Of a stretch of 64,000 bases of DNA, positions 1 through 7,801 are shown piece after piece. The notes under the pieces were generated by a model. That model saw only the letters and a program-made list of their open reading frames with translations. It was not told the origin of the DNA and did not search any database. This DNA is from Candidatus Uhrbacteria bacterium. Its GTDB lineage: Bacteria; Patescibacteriota; Patescibacteriia; UBA9934. The stretch lies in contig JAUYIW010000067.1 in NCBI GenBank assembly GCA_030688135.1, forward strand, positions 29,833 to 93,832, read 5' to 3'. The translations under genes were made by a program, and so were the position numbers. Each line of letters starts with the position of its first letter. Positions within the stretch are counted from its first letter, which is position 1.

Positions 1-536
1 TCGCCGTCGATCTGGCGAACCCAGTCGGGGTCTTGCGCGGCAGCGTAAAATACGGCGAAGTGTGCCGAATCCTTGCCACGCACGGCCTTGGCGACCGTTC
101 CGTCCTTGCGGTTGAAGTGCGCGCCGAGGTCCACGACCTCGATGCGCACGCAATCGCGGTAGACGGGTACGATCGTGTTGCCACCCTCGTCCTGCAGGTA
201 TCGAACACGATTTTCGTCGATCCCACTGGCGTAGGCGAGATCCCACTGCCAGAAGTCCGTTCCGAAAGTGTCGCGCATGCGGTCGCGGGCGTAGGGCAGC
301 AACTCATGCGCAAGACCGTCACCGAGATACGGCGACACTACGATGTTCAGCATGTTGTTGTTCTGGCTCTCTGCGTTGAACCGCGCAATGCGACTCTCGG
401 CTTCCTTCTGCGCCGAGTCGATCATACCTCCCTTCACCCCCGGCCAGCTCCGTACCATTTCGAGCTTGTCCTTGAGTGGGCGGAATCGGCCGTGGATGAG
501 GCGGAAAGCGTCGTGCTTGCGCATGGTGACGAGCAT
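1..536 (-). CDS. GC-rich protein of unknown function, runs off the left edge
   Basis: I read an open frame on the minus strand from an ATG at 536 to the window edge with no stop (178 codons visible). The protein starts MLVTMRKHDAFRLIHGRF and is mixed alpha/beta in character with no motif I recognise. GC is about 67% in the bases at 241-300, against about 33% in typical neighbours such as 7861-7920. The frame is the same as that of the 39-codon ORF upstream (540-659), separated only by a TAG codon at 540-542 and one GCC codon. The ATG at 536 has no ribosome binding site of its own, whereas the upstream ORF has a strong one. The two parts may therefore be one gene interrupted by an amber codon. 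The longer plus-strand frame over the same bases is a GC-rich shadow. Confidence 0.6.
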   Translation of the reverse strand, partial: MLVTMRKHDAFRLIHGRFRPLKDKLEMVRSWPGVKGGMIDSAQKEAESRIARFNAESQNNNMLNIVVSPYLGDGLAHELLPYARDRMRDTFGTDFWQWDLAYASGIDENRVRYLQDEGGNTIVPVYRDCVRIEVVDLGAHFNRKDGTVAKAVRGKDSAHFAVFYAAAQDPDWVRQIDG

Positions 537-539
537 GGC

Positions 540-659
540 CTACACCGCTTTCGGAGTTTGGCTGAGCTTCTTCGCATCTTCAGCCGTGAGCCCTGCCGCG
601 TTAAGAACACGGTAGAGCTCGATTTCGGTTCCCTTGTCTATTTTGTAAAGGCTGGCCAT
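540..659 (-). CDS. Short ORF, probably the N-terminus of the GC-rich gene at 1-536
   Basis: The ATG at 659 is preceded by AAGGAGGGT about eight bases upstream, the best Shine-Dalgarno site in this part of the window. The ORF gives 39 residues starting MASLYKIDKGTEIELYRVLN and ends at TAG (540-542). The downstream ORF continues in the same frame after one codon. A single CAG-to-TAG change would explain the break, giving an interrupted gene. Alternatives are translational coupling of two proteins or a sequencing error. Family unknown. Confidence 0.5.
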   Translation of the reverse strand: MASLYKIDKGTEIELYRVLNAAGLTAEDAKKLSQTPKAV

Positions 660-821
660 GTGGCTTACCCTCCTTGTTTCGCCGTCGGCTAACCTTACAC
701 CCTGAACTTACAGGAGTCTGACTGACCAGTTTGTTAAATACGGCTCTTTGAAGTCGATAAACTACAAAAAGCCATATTCAACATTAAAACTTGGTATTAT
801 TATATTAATGAACAAGGCATG

Positions 822-850
822 AATATAGCATTTATTAGCGATTTTGTCAA
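822..850 (-). promoter_or_regulatory. Sigma-70-type promoter of the left-edge GC-rich gene
   Basis: Read on the minus strand: TTGACA (850-845), a 17-base spacer, then TATATT (827-822). This is a consensus -35 box and near-consensus -10 box. It would give a leader of about 150 nt before the ATG at 659. The leader holds a possible stem pairing ATATGGCTTTT with AAGAGCCGTAT. Confidence 0.7.
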
Positions 851-883
851 GTCTACTCAGCTAAAATTAGCCAATATTCTGGT

Positions 884-902
884 GACGTCTCTAAGAGACG
901 TC
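884..902 (+). terminator. Perfect hairpin followed by a T-rich tract
   Basis: GACGTCTC-TAA-GAGACGTC is a perfect 8-bp stem followed on the plus strand by CCTTTTCTCTTATTTT. It resembles the hairpin next to the initiator tRNA at 23351-23370. No plus-strand gene precedes it, so it may be a displaced terminator. Confidence 0.45.
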
Positions 903-929
903 CCTTTTCTCTTATTTTATTCAAGATCC

Positions 930-1035
930 TCCGCTCACCGAGAGATCCTTCATCGGCTCTATTTTTTTAGGATGTCCTGCTCCCTCAGGATGTCCTACTC
1001 CGCCGGCCACCTCAGCGTCAGAATAACCCCTTCGC
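930..1035. repeat. REP-like intergenic repeat (copy related to 17030-17125)
   Basis: The words GATCCTTC, ATCGGCTCTA, CAGGATGTCC and CACCTCAGCGTC, followed by AATAACCCCTTCG, occur here and again in the same order at 17040-17120. The 660-1205 interval contains this repeat, the hairpin at 884-902 and promoters. I see no gene in it. Confidence 0.55.
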
Positions 1036-1110
1036 ATCCAGAATAACCCCTCCGCCAATCGTATAACCCCATTGCATTCGAACCAATCCCCCTCCCAAAA
1101 CACAGCCCCT

Positions 1111-1139
1111 TTGCGCCCCTTTCAAATTTCGACTATAAT
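1111..1139 (+). promoter_or_regulatory. Probable promoter of the LCP gene
   Basis: TTGCGC (1111-1116), 17 bases, TATAAT (1134-1139). The -10 box is perfect and the -35 box weak. It lies about 65 bases before the ATG at 1206. Confidence 0.5.
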
Positions 1140-1205
1140 ATTGCAAGCAGAGGCTACCCTTGATATTTTTCGATCTGGAAATACATACCATATAGTGAAA
1201 CAAGT

Positions 1206-2687
1206 ATGAATGACGACAACTCGGTTGATTTTCTAAAAAAGAAATACAACCTGGCACCTGATCGCAATAGCGCCAAACGTCAAAAAAAGGTTTTACGAAC
1301 TGCAGGCGTTTTTTTGACTCTTATTGCACTTGGCGGTGTCTTTTTTTCATACAACATTTCTAAAATAGCCATTGAGCCAGCATCAGACAGCGGAGGGTTT
1401 TCTATACTTTCATCTTTCCGCAGACTTGTTACAAGTGATGAAAAAGAACTTATTGGCGAAGAAGACGATCGCATAAACTTCCTTCTAATGGGAATTGGTG
1501 GCGCTGGCCACGACGGACCCGAACTTACAGATACATTAATGTTCGCAAGTTTCCGCCCATCTACAAACAAAATCGGAATTATGTCTATTCCGCGTGACCT
1601 TATTGTTCCAATCCCAGGTTACGGTTATCAAAAAATTAATCACGCAAACGCCTACGGAGAACTTAACGAAGATGGCGCTGGCCCGGAACTTGCAACAGAA
1701 GTTATAAGTGAACTTTTAGACCAAGAAATCCACTACACTGTTAAAGTTGACTTTCAGGGCTTCGAGGATTTGATCGACGCGATTGGTGGAATCAATGTTT
1801 TTGTTGAACGTTCATTTGTTGATCCAACATATCCAACTGACGACCACTTAACTGAATTTATTGAATTTGAAGAAGGCTGGAAGAAAATGGATGGTGATTT
1901 TGCACTAAAGTACGCTCGTTCTCGCCACGGCACAAATGGTGAAGGCTCTGATTTTGCACGCGCTGCGCGTCAACAAAATATTTTAATGGCTGTAAAAGAT
2001 AAAATGCTCTCCCCTTCTGTTTTACTAAATCCAGGTAAACTTAATAGTCTAATTGAAACATTTAAAGACAACGTTAAAACTAATCTTACCTTTTGGGAAA
2101 TGATTAAACTGGCTCGTTATGCACCAGACGTTAATACTGAAAACATCAACCACGAGGTTTTAGATGCAAGTTCGGAAAGTCCGCTTTACTCTACAACGAT
2201 CAACGGTTCATACGTGCTAATGCCAAAACTCGATAACTGGTCAGAAGTTCGATCGATTGCAGAAAATATATTTACAGCAAGTAGCTTAAATGGATCTGAA
2301 GTAGCTGAAGCTACAAAACCAATGGAATCTGCGCGCGTAGAAATCCAAAACGGTACAAGCCTATCTGGTCTAGCGTTTGAAACGTCCCAACTTCTTGCAA
2401 GTTCTGGCGTTGAGGTTGTAAAAATTGGCAACGCTGAATCTCGAGGATATACCAAAACAATCATCTACGATTTAACAGAAGGCGAAAAATCAGACGGTTT
2501 AAACGTATTAAAGGAGTTTTTAGGAGCAGATGTTGCCATGTCTACTACCGGATGGATATTTTCGGACGAAGTTGTCCCTCGCGAGCTCAGTGTTGGAACT
2601 CCAGGAGTTGATCTTGCAACATCTGATGAAGCTATTGACTTTTTGATCATTTTAGGGGAGAATACGGCAAACTTGGTAATGCGGTAA
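1206..2687 (+). CDS. LytR-CpsA-Psr (LCP) family cell-wall glycopolymer ligase with LytR_C domain
   Basis: The 493-residue protein has a cytoplasmic basic start, one membrane segment at about residues 29-49, and an extracytoplasmic LCP domain at about 90-270. The LCP domain shows the family hallmarks: NFLLMGIGG, a D-T-L segment, the IPRDL arginine-aspartate motif, NHANAYG, and KYARSRHG followed by D-x-x-R-x-x-RQQ. A C-terminal LytR_C-like domain at about 380-480 begins VEIQNGT. LCP proteins move undecaprenyl-linked glycopolymers onto peptidoglycan or a protein acceptor at the outer face of the membrane. That would suit attachment of the polysaccharide made by the genes at 59-64 kb, though the two loci are far apart. 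The start is the first ATG after the promoter. Confidence 0.9.
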   Translation: MNDDNSVDFLKKKYNLAPDRNSAKRQKKVLRTAGVFLTLIALGGVFFSYNISKIAIEPASDSGGFSILSSFRRLVTSDEKELIGEEDDRINFLLMGIGGAGHDGPELTDTLMFASFRPSTNKIGIMSIPRDLIVPIPGYGYQKINHANAYGELNEDGAGPELATEVISELLDQEIHYTVKVDFQGFEDLIDAIGGINVFVERSFVDPTYPTDDHLTEFIEFEEGWKKMDGDFALKYARSRHGTNGEGSDFARAARQQNILMAVKDKMLSPSVLLNPGKLNSLIETFKDNVKTNLTFWEMIKLARYAPDVNTENINHEVLDASSESPLYSTTINGSYVLMPKLDNWSEVRSIAENIFTASSLNGSEVAEATKPMESARVEIQNGTSLSGLAFETSQLLASSGVEVVKIGNAESRGYTKTIIYDLTEGEKSDGLNVLKEFLGADVAMSTTGWIFSDEVVPRELSVGTPGVDLATSDEAIDFLIILGENTANLVMR

Positions 2688-2689
2688 CT

Positions 2690-2797
2690 GCAAGGGTCCT
2701 AAGATGTACAGATCAGTACGAATATACAAATATATAGATAAATTTGAACCAGAAATCTGTATATCTGTAAAAATCCGTACATCCTCGGTACCTTGCT
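2690..2797. repeat. Intergenic palindromic element, 'CTACTGATGTAC' family
   Basis: The left arm GCAAGGGTCCTAAGATGTAC faces a complementary right arm ending CCTTGC, and both arms carry ACAGAT/ATCTGT words. The same words occur in the spacers at 35466, 41390, 44405, 45350 and 52615. It fills the gap between the LCP gene and der. Confidence 0.6.
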
Positions 2798-2803
2798 ACT
2801 TCT

Positions 2804-4171
2804 ATGACCCCTCCAAAAATTGCAATAATAGGTAGAACAAACGTCGGGAAATCGACGCTTTTTAATCGTTTAGTTGAGGCCCAAAAATCCTTGGTGTCTG
2901 AAGTCCCCGGAACTACCAGAGATAGATTTGAAGCAGACTGTATTTGGCGTGGAAAAGTTGTACGACTTATAGACACTGGTGGACTTGATACAAAAGCATC
3001 TGATCAAATTGAGCGCGACATTGCGCTTCAGGCTCGCGCAGCAATCAAGGAAGCAGATGTAATACTTTTTATTGTTGACGCAATAGCAGGATTGCAAAAA
3101 GAAGACAGAGATCTTGCTAAGGAATTAATGAAAACAAAAAAGCCAGTTATCGTAGCTGCAAACAAAGCCGATAACGCCAGGATTCGCTCAAGGCTAACCG
3201 ACAAAGAATGGTTTAACTGGTCACTCGCAACTCCGATGGCAGTTTCTGCAAAACAAGGAATTGGTGCTGGTGATTTGCTAGATGAAATATTTAATAAGCT
3301 AAAAGAGATCGGACTTGAGCCAACAGAAATCTCCGAAATCGCACTTACACGTGTGGCTGTTGTTGGACGACCGAACGTTGGCAAGTCTTCCCTACTAAAC
3401 GCTGCTCTTGGAGAACACAGATTTATAACATCGGAAATAGAACACACAACACGCGAACCAAACGATACCTTAATGAGCGTTGACGGTCATGATTACCTTT
3501 TTGTAGATACTGCCGGTGTTCGAAAAATGGCGCGCGTAAACGCAGGAAATTCAAAACTCGAAAAGTCAGGTGTAGACAAAACACTTCGTGCAGTTCGCAG
3601 AGCTGACGTTGCATTGTTTGTAATCGACATCACAAAAAAAATATCTTCGCAAGACAAACATCTTGCGGGAATGCTAGCAGCAGCTGGAGCAAGTACAATT
3701 TTGATCGCAAATAAATGGGACCTTATTCCTGACAAAGACTCAAAAATGATTAATGAGTACGAAAGATATCTTCGTGCTATGCTCCCAATGCTCGACTACG
3801 CGCCAATATTATTCACGTCTGCCCTAACCGGTCAACGTGTCCAAACGCTATTCGATATAATCGATAAAGTTTACCAAAGTCGGTTTACACAACTTACTAA
3901 AAATGAAACTCGCGAGTTTATTAGTCGTGCAATTGTGAAACACAAACCATCACGAGGAAAAGGTATTGCACACCCTCATATTCGTTACTTTGAACAAGGT
4001 AATGTAAACCCGCCAACATTCTTCCTTGGACTAAAACAAGCCCGCAAAGATGTTTTGGCAGATTCTTATCTTAGATTTTTAGAAAACCAACTTAGAAAAA
4101 GTTTTGATTTTGAAGGTACGCCGATTCGAATTGTAGTAAAATCTCGAACTAGAACCGTAGAAGAGAAATAA
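2804..4171 (+). CDS. der: Ribosome-associated GTPase Der (EngA)
   Basis: The 455-residue protein has two tandem GTPase domains and a C-terminal KH-like domain, the architecture unique to Der, which acts in 50S subunit maturation. First G domain: GRTNVGKS (residues 10-17), PGTTRD, DTGGL, NKAD. Second: GRPNVGKS (from about 187), DTAGVR, NKWD. The second domain has EHTTREPND in place of the more usual GTTRD switch. The C-terminus (about 370-455) ends in the FEGTPIRIV motif typical of the family. The length is normal. The gene lies 116 bp after the LCP stop, with the palindrome in between. Confidence 0.96.
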   Translation: MTPPKIAIIGRTNVGKSTLFNRLVEAQKSLVSEVPGTTRDRFEADCIWRGKVVRLIDTGGLDTKASDQIERDIALQARAAIKEADVILFIVDAIAGLQKEDRDLAKELMKTKKPVIVAANKADNARIRSRLTDKEWFNWSLATPMAVSAKQGIGAGDLLDEIFNKLKEIGLEPTEISEIALTRVAVVGRPNVGKSSLLNAALGEHRFITSEIEHTTREPNDTLMSVDGHDYLFVDTAGVRKMARVNAGNSKLEKSGVDKTLRAVRRADVALFVIDITKKISSQDKHLAGMLAAAGASTILIANKWDLIPDKDSKMINEYERYLRAMLPMLDYAPILFTSALTGQRVQTLFDIIDKVYQSRFTQLTKNETREFISRAIVKHKPSRGKGIAHPHIRYFEQGNVNPPTFFLGLKQARKDVLADSYLRFLENQLRKSFDFEGTPIRIVVKSRTRTVEEK

Positions 4172-4178
4172 AATACAA

Positions 4179-4260
4179 ACCCTAAATTCTAGACTCTAAC
4201 CTCTAAATAAATCCAAAATTCAAATTTATTTAGGATTTCTGTTTCGAGCTTAAAATTTAT
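4179..4260. repeat. AT-rich inverted repeat, 'TTTATTTAGGATTT' family
   Basis: AAATCCTAAATAAA-like words and their complement (TTTATTTAGGATTT) recur in this spacer and at 7735-7800, 18050-18168, 18958-19000 and, more weakly, 26193-26255. They can fold as AT-rich hairpins between genes. Confidence 0.45.
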
Positions 4261-4389
4261 ATGACCCTACTGATAACTGGTCTTGGAAACCCAGGCAAAA
4301 AATATCAAAGCACACGCCACAAACCACCCCAAACCCATCCTGAGGAGCACTGCATTTCAACGACGAAGGATCTTTTGCAAAAAATATGA
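4261..4389 (+). pseudogene. Truncated 5' copy of pth, fused to REP-like sequence
   Basis: An ATG at 4261 opens a 42-codon frame whose first 20 residues contain GLGNPGKKYQSTRH, nearly the same as the start of the full pth 125 bp downstream. The codons differ at many positions early on, but the last 20 or so bases (AAAATATCAAAGCACACGCC) are identical. After that the frame enters REP-like DNA (ATCCTGAGGAGC, ACGAAGGATCTT). Its TGA stop overlaps the ATG of pth (ATGA, 4386-4389). It looks like the remnant of a second pth allele left by recombination. A short translated leader coupled to pth is also possible. Confidence 0.7.
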
Positions 4390-4952
4390 CAAAACTTATT
4401 GTAGGATTAGGTAATCCCGGCTCAAAATATCAAAGCACACGCCACAATCTAGGCTTTATGATACTCGACCGCTTGGCTGAAAAGCTCAATGCTAGCTGGA
4501 GCGAGGATTTAAAAACATTGGCCGATGTCGCTGAACTTAATCTTGACGGTGTTAAGGTAATTTTAGCAAAGCCAATGACGTACATGAATAAGTCTGGCGA
4601 AGCTGTTGGTGCGCTAGCGCGGAAGTTTAAAGTTGAGTCTGGTGATGTCTGGGTAGCGCATGATGATGTTGACCTTCCATTTGGTCGATTGCGCGTTCGG
4701 CTTGATGGTTCTGCCGGCGGGCACAAAGGGGTTCAAAGTGTAATTGATAGTCTTCAAGCTAATGATTTTGTACGTTTAAAAGTTGGAGTTGGCGGAACAC
4801 CTGAAAAAATGGCACTTGAAGATTGGGTGCTCTCAAAGTTCACAAAAGAAGAGCTCGATGTGTTAGAAGGATTAGTGGAGCAAGTAACAAATAAAATAAT
4901 AGACGCGATTAAGTCTGGAAGTTTAGAAAATATAACCGAGAACCTTGAGTAA
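4386..4952 (+). CDS. pth: Peptidyl-tRNA hydrolase
   Basis: This 188-residue Pth recycles peptidyl-tRNA released from stalled ribosomes. Visible hallmarks are GLGNPGSKY at residues 7-15, the catalytic histidine in STRHN (His20), KPMTYMNKSG with the conserved Asn, HDDVDLPFGRLR with the catalytic Asp, and GSAGGHKGVQS. The length matches the bacterial family. The ATG overlaps the stop of the truncated upstream copy. A terminator follows immediately. Confidence 0.96.
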   Translation: MTKLIVGLGNPGSKYQSTRHNLGFMILDRLAEKLNASWSEDLKTLADVAELNLDGVKVILAKPMTYMNKSGEAVGALARKFKVESGDVWVAHDDVDLPFGRLRVRLDGSAGGHKGVQSVIDSLQANDFVRLKVGVGGTPEKMALEDWVLSKFTKEELDVLEGLVEQVTNKIIDAIKSGSLENITENLE

Positions 4953-4978
4953 GGGCAGGCCAGCATGTCTGCCCTTTT
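4953..4978 (+). terminator. Terminator of pth
   Basis: GGGCAG, a 10-base loop region, CTGCCC, then TTTT, starting directly after the pth TAA. Confidence 0.75.
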
Positions 4979-5035
4979 GGTTAATTCACTGCACCATTTC
5001 TACGACGGCGTTTGTCGGGAGGAGAAATCTTTTTT

Positions 5036-5095
5036 TCTTGTCATCCTGACCCTAAGCGAGCCGTAGGCGAGTCGAAGGGGAAGAATCTTTCACTG
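5036..5095. repeat. REP-like block
   Basis: TCATCCTGACCCTAAGCGAG, then GTCGAAGGGGAAGAATC. This is the 'CATCCTGA...GTCGAAGG...ATCTTTC' type of dispersed repeat also seen at 4327-4380, 16.0-17.1 kb and 50 kb. Confidence 0.5.
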
Positions 5096-5221
5096 ACAGA
5101 ATGCGGACTTTTAAGAATGTAAGTTTATTGGGTCACCTTGCTATAAATGCATATTTGACTCAGTCGGCAGAAAAATACTGTACTCCGGCTACCAATTTTA
5201 GCTAATCTCAGCCAAGTGGAC

Positions 5222-5250
5222 TTGACAAAAGTGGTTATTTATGATATATT
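5222..5250 (+). promoter_or_regulatory. Consensus promoter of GC-rich cassette A
   Basis: TTGACA (5222-5227), 17 bases, TATATT (5245-5250). The spacer and boxes are almost identical to the minus-strand promoter at 6197-6225: both read TTGACAAAAGTGGTTATTT and then diverge by one base before GATATATT. The two promoters face each other around a pair of convergent genes. Confidence 0.85.
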
Positions 5251-5315
5251 ATTAAGTTCCAAAAATGGCCAAACCGTGGCCAGCAACCTTTCAACCCAAA
5301 AAAATGGAGGCCAAA

Positions 5316-5765
5316 ATGGCCACCGAAGACGCACACGAATTCATGTTGAACCTGGTAGCAGATCAGGCAACCCGAATGGCTATCCTGGCTGCGGGCGGCA
5401 CGATCGAGCCCAAGGAGTACTATGGAGCAGAGTACCACCACGTAGTGCTCCCGATGGAAAGCCTGCTCGAGGAGCGAATCCTATATGGAGATGGCCCCAT
5501 GCGCTACGTCGGCCTCTGCAAGCTGATTGACGGCCAGTGGATCAAGGTCGCCCCCGCCAATCGCGAGTCGCTCGACCAAATCGGACAGATCGCCCTTTGC
5601 GATCTGGACGAAGAGATCCAGCTGTGGACCGATCGCCGTGAGCGACTGCGCAGAGCCGGAGTCCACATACGCCCAGACTGGGCGGTAGGACTCGCTCCGC
5701 ATCCGGACTTCCCCGACCCCAGGGGCACAATCCCCGGAGTCAGGCCGGCTTGCCTCGAATCCTGA
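5316..5765 (+). CDS. GC-rich orphan protein, cassette A
   Basis: The 149-residue protein starts MATEDAHEFMLNLVAD. I chose the ATG at 5316 over the in-frame ATG at 5265 because GGAGG lies six bases upstream of it. GC is 60% in the bases at 5581-5640, far above the neighbours. The sequence looks globular and soluble (many Glu/Arg, a central GPMRYVGLCKLIDGQW stretch, a Pro-rich tail) with no signal peptide and no family I recognise. It has its own consensus promoter and a strong terminator, so it is a stand-alone unit. Different codon use suggests transfer or a distinct selection regime. No function is proposed. Confidence 0.75.
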   Translation: MATEDAHEFMLNLVADQATRMAILAAGGTIEPKEYYGAEYHHVVLPMESLLEERILYGDGPMRYVGLCKLIDGQWIKVAPANRESLDQIGQIALCDLDEEIQLWTDRRERLRRAGVHIRPDWAVGLAPHPDFPDPRGTIPGVRPACLES

Positions 5766-5773
5766 TCGGCACT

Positions 5774-5815
5774 GACCCCCGAGTGACGCAAGTCATTCGG
5801 GGGTCGTTCTTTTTT
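5774..5815 (+). terminator. Strong terminator of cassette A
   Basis: GACCCCCGA (5774-5782) pairs with TCGGGGGTC (5797-5805), with a short inner stem, followed by GTTCTTTTTT. Confidence 0.85.
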
Positions 5816-5820
5816 ATATG

Positions 5821-5851
5821 AAAACCGCCCACACAAAAGTGCAGGCGGTGT
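5821..5851 (-). terminator. Terminator of cassette B
   Basis: On the minus strand, ACCGCCTGCAC pairs imperfectly with GTGGGCGGT and is followed by TTTTCATATAAAAAA. It lies directly after the terminator of the opposing gene. Confidence 0.6.
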
Positions 5852-5875
5852 CGGGCAGGATGCCCTAGTGCCGAA

Positions 5876-6166
5876 CTATCCGGCGAGTTGCTCGAGAATC
5901 CGCTCGAGCTCGGGTTCGGCCGTCAAGTTAGTCGAGTAGACCACACCGTCCTCAGTAAGTACGTAGTACCCAACGAGACCGGCGCGAACCGCTATCACCT
6001 TGTTGGCAATGGTCGACCAGCCTTGAGTGGTCTCGAGATGACCGCCATCCTGCCATCCCATGAGTCCACCCCCAACTGCGTAGCAGTCAAAAACGTGGCC
6101 GACGGATGCGATTGAGAAAACCGACGCCACAAATGCGGCAAAAAAGATCTGGATCCAGCTTCTCAT
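5876..6166 (-). CDS. Small exported or membrane-anchored GC-rich protein, cassette B
   Basis: The 96-residue protein begins MRSWIQIFFAAFVASVFSIA, a hydrophobic signal sequence or anchor. The remainder (about 30-96) contains GGGLMGWQDGGHLE and YYVLTEDGVVYSTNL, suggesting a small extracytoplasmic beta-rich domain. AAAGGAGACAAA directly upstream of the ATG gives a strong ribosome binding site. Its promoter at 6197-6225 is nearly the same as that of the convergent gene at 5316. GC is high. No family recognised. Confidence 0.7.
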   Translation of the reverse strand: MRSWIQIFFAAFVASVFSIASVGHVFDCYAVGGGLMGWQDGGHLETTQGWSTIANKVIAVRAGLVGYYVLTEDGVVYSTNLTAEPELERILEQLAG

Positions 6167-6196
6167 TTTGTCTCCTTTTATGTTTCAAGACAAATG

Positions 6197-6225
6197 AATA
6201 TATCACAAATAACCACTTTTGTCAA
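6197..6225 (-). promoter_or_regulatory. Consensus promoter of cassette B
   Basis: Minus strand: TTGACA (6225-6220), 17 bases, TATATT (6202-6197). The 17-base spacer differs from that of cassette A at one position only. Confidence 0.85.
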
Positions 6226-6648
6226 CCTCAAATCCCTAATTCCTATGACTAATAACCTACCGGACAACCACATTTTGTTGCCCTACACGTTTTATAATCT
6301 CTAAATCCCAAATATATGCTAAAATGCTCTAAACCTCTCCGTTTGTCGTTTAACCCCTCTTTAACCCCTTAGCAACCTGAATAACCTCCCTCAAATGCCC
6401 CAAAATTCAGACCTCAAATGCTGACTAGTAACGAGCGTTTAACTATACTTATCAACCAATAATTTACTCTTTGTCGCCTTTCTGAGCACGCCCGGATTTG
6501 GTCGGGCAGGAGGCAGGAATAGCATTTTTAACCCTTGCATAACTTTTATTAAAACCTGAAATATAGAATACAAGGCGTCCAAAATGCCCTGACGTATACC
6601 TGACCTAATGCCGGGCAGGCGCAGGATGGAGAAGTAAACAATTAGAAT
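6226..6648. other. Gene-free spacer upstream of dprA
   Basis: I see no gene here. The interval holds decayed short words (AACCCCT and AATGCCC runs like those at 1020-1110 and 17110-17160) and GCCGGGCAGG-type fragments near 6490-6510 and 6610. No clear promoter for dprA. Confidence 0.4.
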
Positions 6649-7725
6649 ATGTCTTCCGACCTCAAATACTGGCTTGCGCTGAATGTGTACCCAAAATTCG
6701 GTCCAAAATCATTGGCCCGACTTTTTAACTATTTCGATTCAATGGAAGAGGCATTTTCTGCGCCATTAAGCGAAATCAAGCAAGCTGGCATTCCAGAAAA
6801 AATAGCTCAAGGCTTCACCGAAATGCGCGAAAATATAAATCCTAACGCCACCCTTGCCGAGCTTGAACAACACGGCTTTAACGCAATCACGCTTGCCGAC
6901 CCAAACTATCCTGCTCACCTTAAACAAATTTACGACCCACCGGCTGTTATAAATATTTGGGGTACGCTTCCCTCTTCTGAAATCGCTCATCTTGCAGTTG
7001 TAGGATCTCGCCAAGCAACTCCGTACGGCCTTAGAGTTACGCGCGGTTTAATAGAAGAAGTTGCAGAAGCGGGCGTTGTGATTGTAAGTGGTCTAGCATA
7101 TGGAATCGATGAAGTAGCTCACCTTGCAACAGTAAATGTTCGTGGACTTACCGTGGCAGTTCTCGCGTCTGGCCTTTTAAGCATTAACGGCCGACAAAAA
7201 GCAATAGCACAAAAAATTGTACAAACTGGCGGAGCGGTCATTAGTGAATTCTCGTTAAATGCCCCAGGCCAAAAACAAAACTTCCCTTTTCGAAACCGTG
7301 TTATAAGTGGAATGTGCCAAGGTACGCTAGTTGTGGAAGCTGCAGAAAAATCTGGTTCGCTTATTACTGCACGCACAGCAATGGAACAAAACCGCGAGGT
7401 TTTCGCAATCCCCGGTCCAATAACGTCGCCAACTTCGTACGGCACAAATAATCTAATAAAATTTGGCGCCACACCGGTAACTTGCGCAGAAGATATTTTA
7501 GATGGTCTTAATATTGAATCGCGCCCTAATGCAAAGCCTAAACCAAAACCAGCCTCAACCGAAGAAGCATTAATTATAGAAACTCTTTCCAAGCAACCAG
7601 TACACATCGATAACATTACGCGAATTACTAAACTCCCACCTAATAAAGTTAGCAGTACGCTCTCACTCATGGAAATAAAAGGCAGGGCTCGCCATGTTGG
7701 GGGGAGATACTATATACTAGTTTGA
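6649..7725 (+). CDS. dprA: DNA processing protein DprA (Smf)
   Basis: DprA loads RecA on incoming single-stranded DNA during natural transformation. The 358-residue protein has an N-terminal helix-hairpin-like region (1-80), then the Rossmann-type DprA fold (about 85-290) with VVGSRQATPYG, SGLAYGIDEVAH, NFPFRNRVISGM, GSLITARTA and VFAIPG. A C-terminal winged-helix (about 295-358) ends in GGRYYIL. All match the family in order and length. CPR bacteria often keep DprA together with type IV pili, consistent with DNA uptake. Confidence 0.95.
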   Translation: MSSDLKYWLALNVYPKFGPKSLARLFNYFDSMEEAFSAPLSEIKQAGIPEKIAQGFTEMRENINPNATLAELEQHGFNAITLADPNYPAHLKQIYDPPAVINIWGTLPSSEIAHLAVVGSRQATPYGLRVTRGLIEEVAEAGVVIVSGLAYGIDEVAHLATVNVRGLTVAVLASGLLSINGRQKAIAQKIVQTGGAVISEFSLNAPGQKQNFPFRNRVISGMCQGTLVVEAAEKSGSLITARTAMEQNREVFAIPGPITSPTSYGTNNLIKFGATPVTCAEDILDGLNIESRPNAKPKPKPASTEEALIIETLSKQPVHIDNITRITKLPPNKVSSTLSLMEIKGRARHVGGRYYILV

Positions 7726-7734
7726 CAAGAAGCT

Positions 7735-7801
7735 CGAAATCCTAAAATCTAAATCCTAAATAAACTCAAAATCCAATCTGCAAAATTTGAATTTTCGATC
7801 T
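7735..7801. repeat. AT-rich 'TCCTAAATAAA' intergenic repeat
   Basis: AAATCCTAAATAAACTC and similar words recur between genes in the window. The element ends at the start of the folC-like gene. Confidence 0.4.

Noticed and set aside
33..692. Long plus-strand frame at the left edge
   Set aside because: It is the GC-rich shadow of the minus-strand gene, which has the promoter and ribosome binding site. Its protein shows no recognisable pattern.
1190..1205. parS half-site (GTGAAACA) before the LCP gene
   Set aside because: Only one half of the 16-bp consensus is present, so it is not a credible ParB site.
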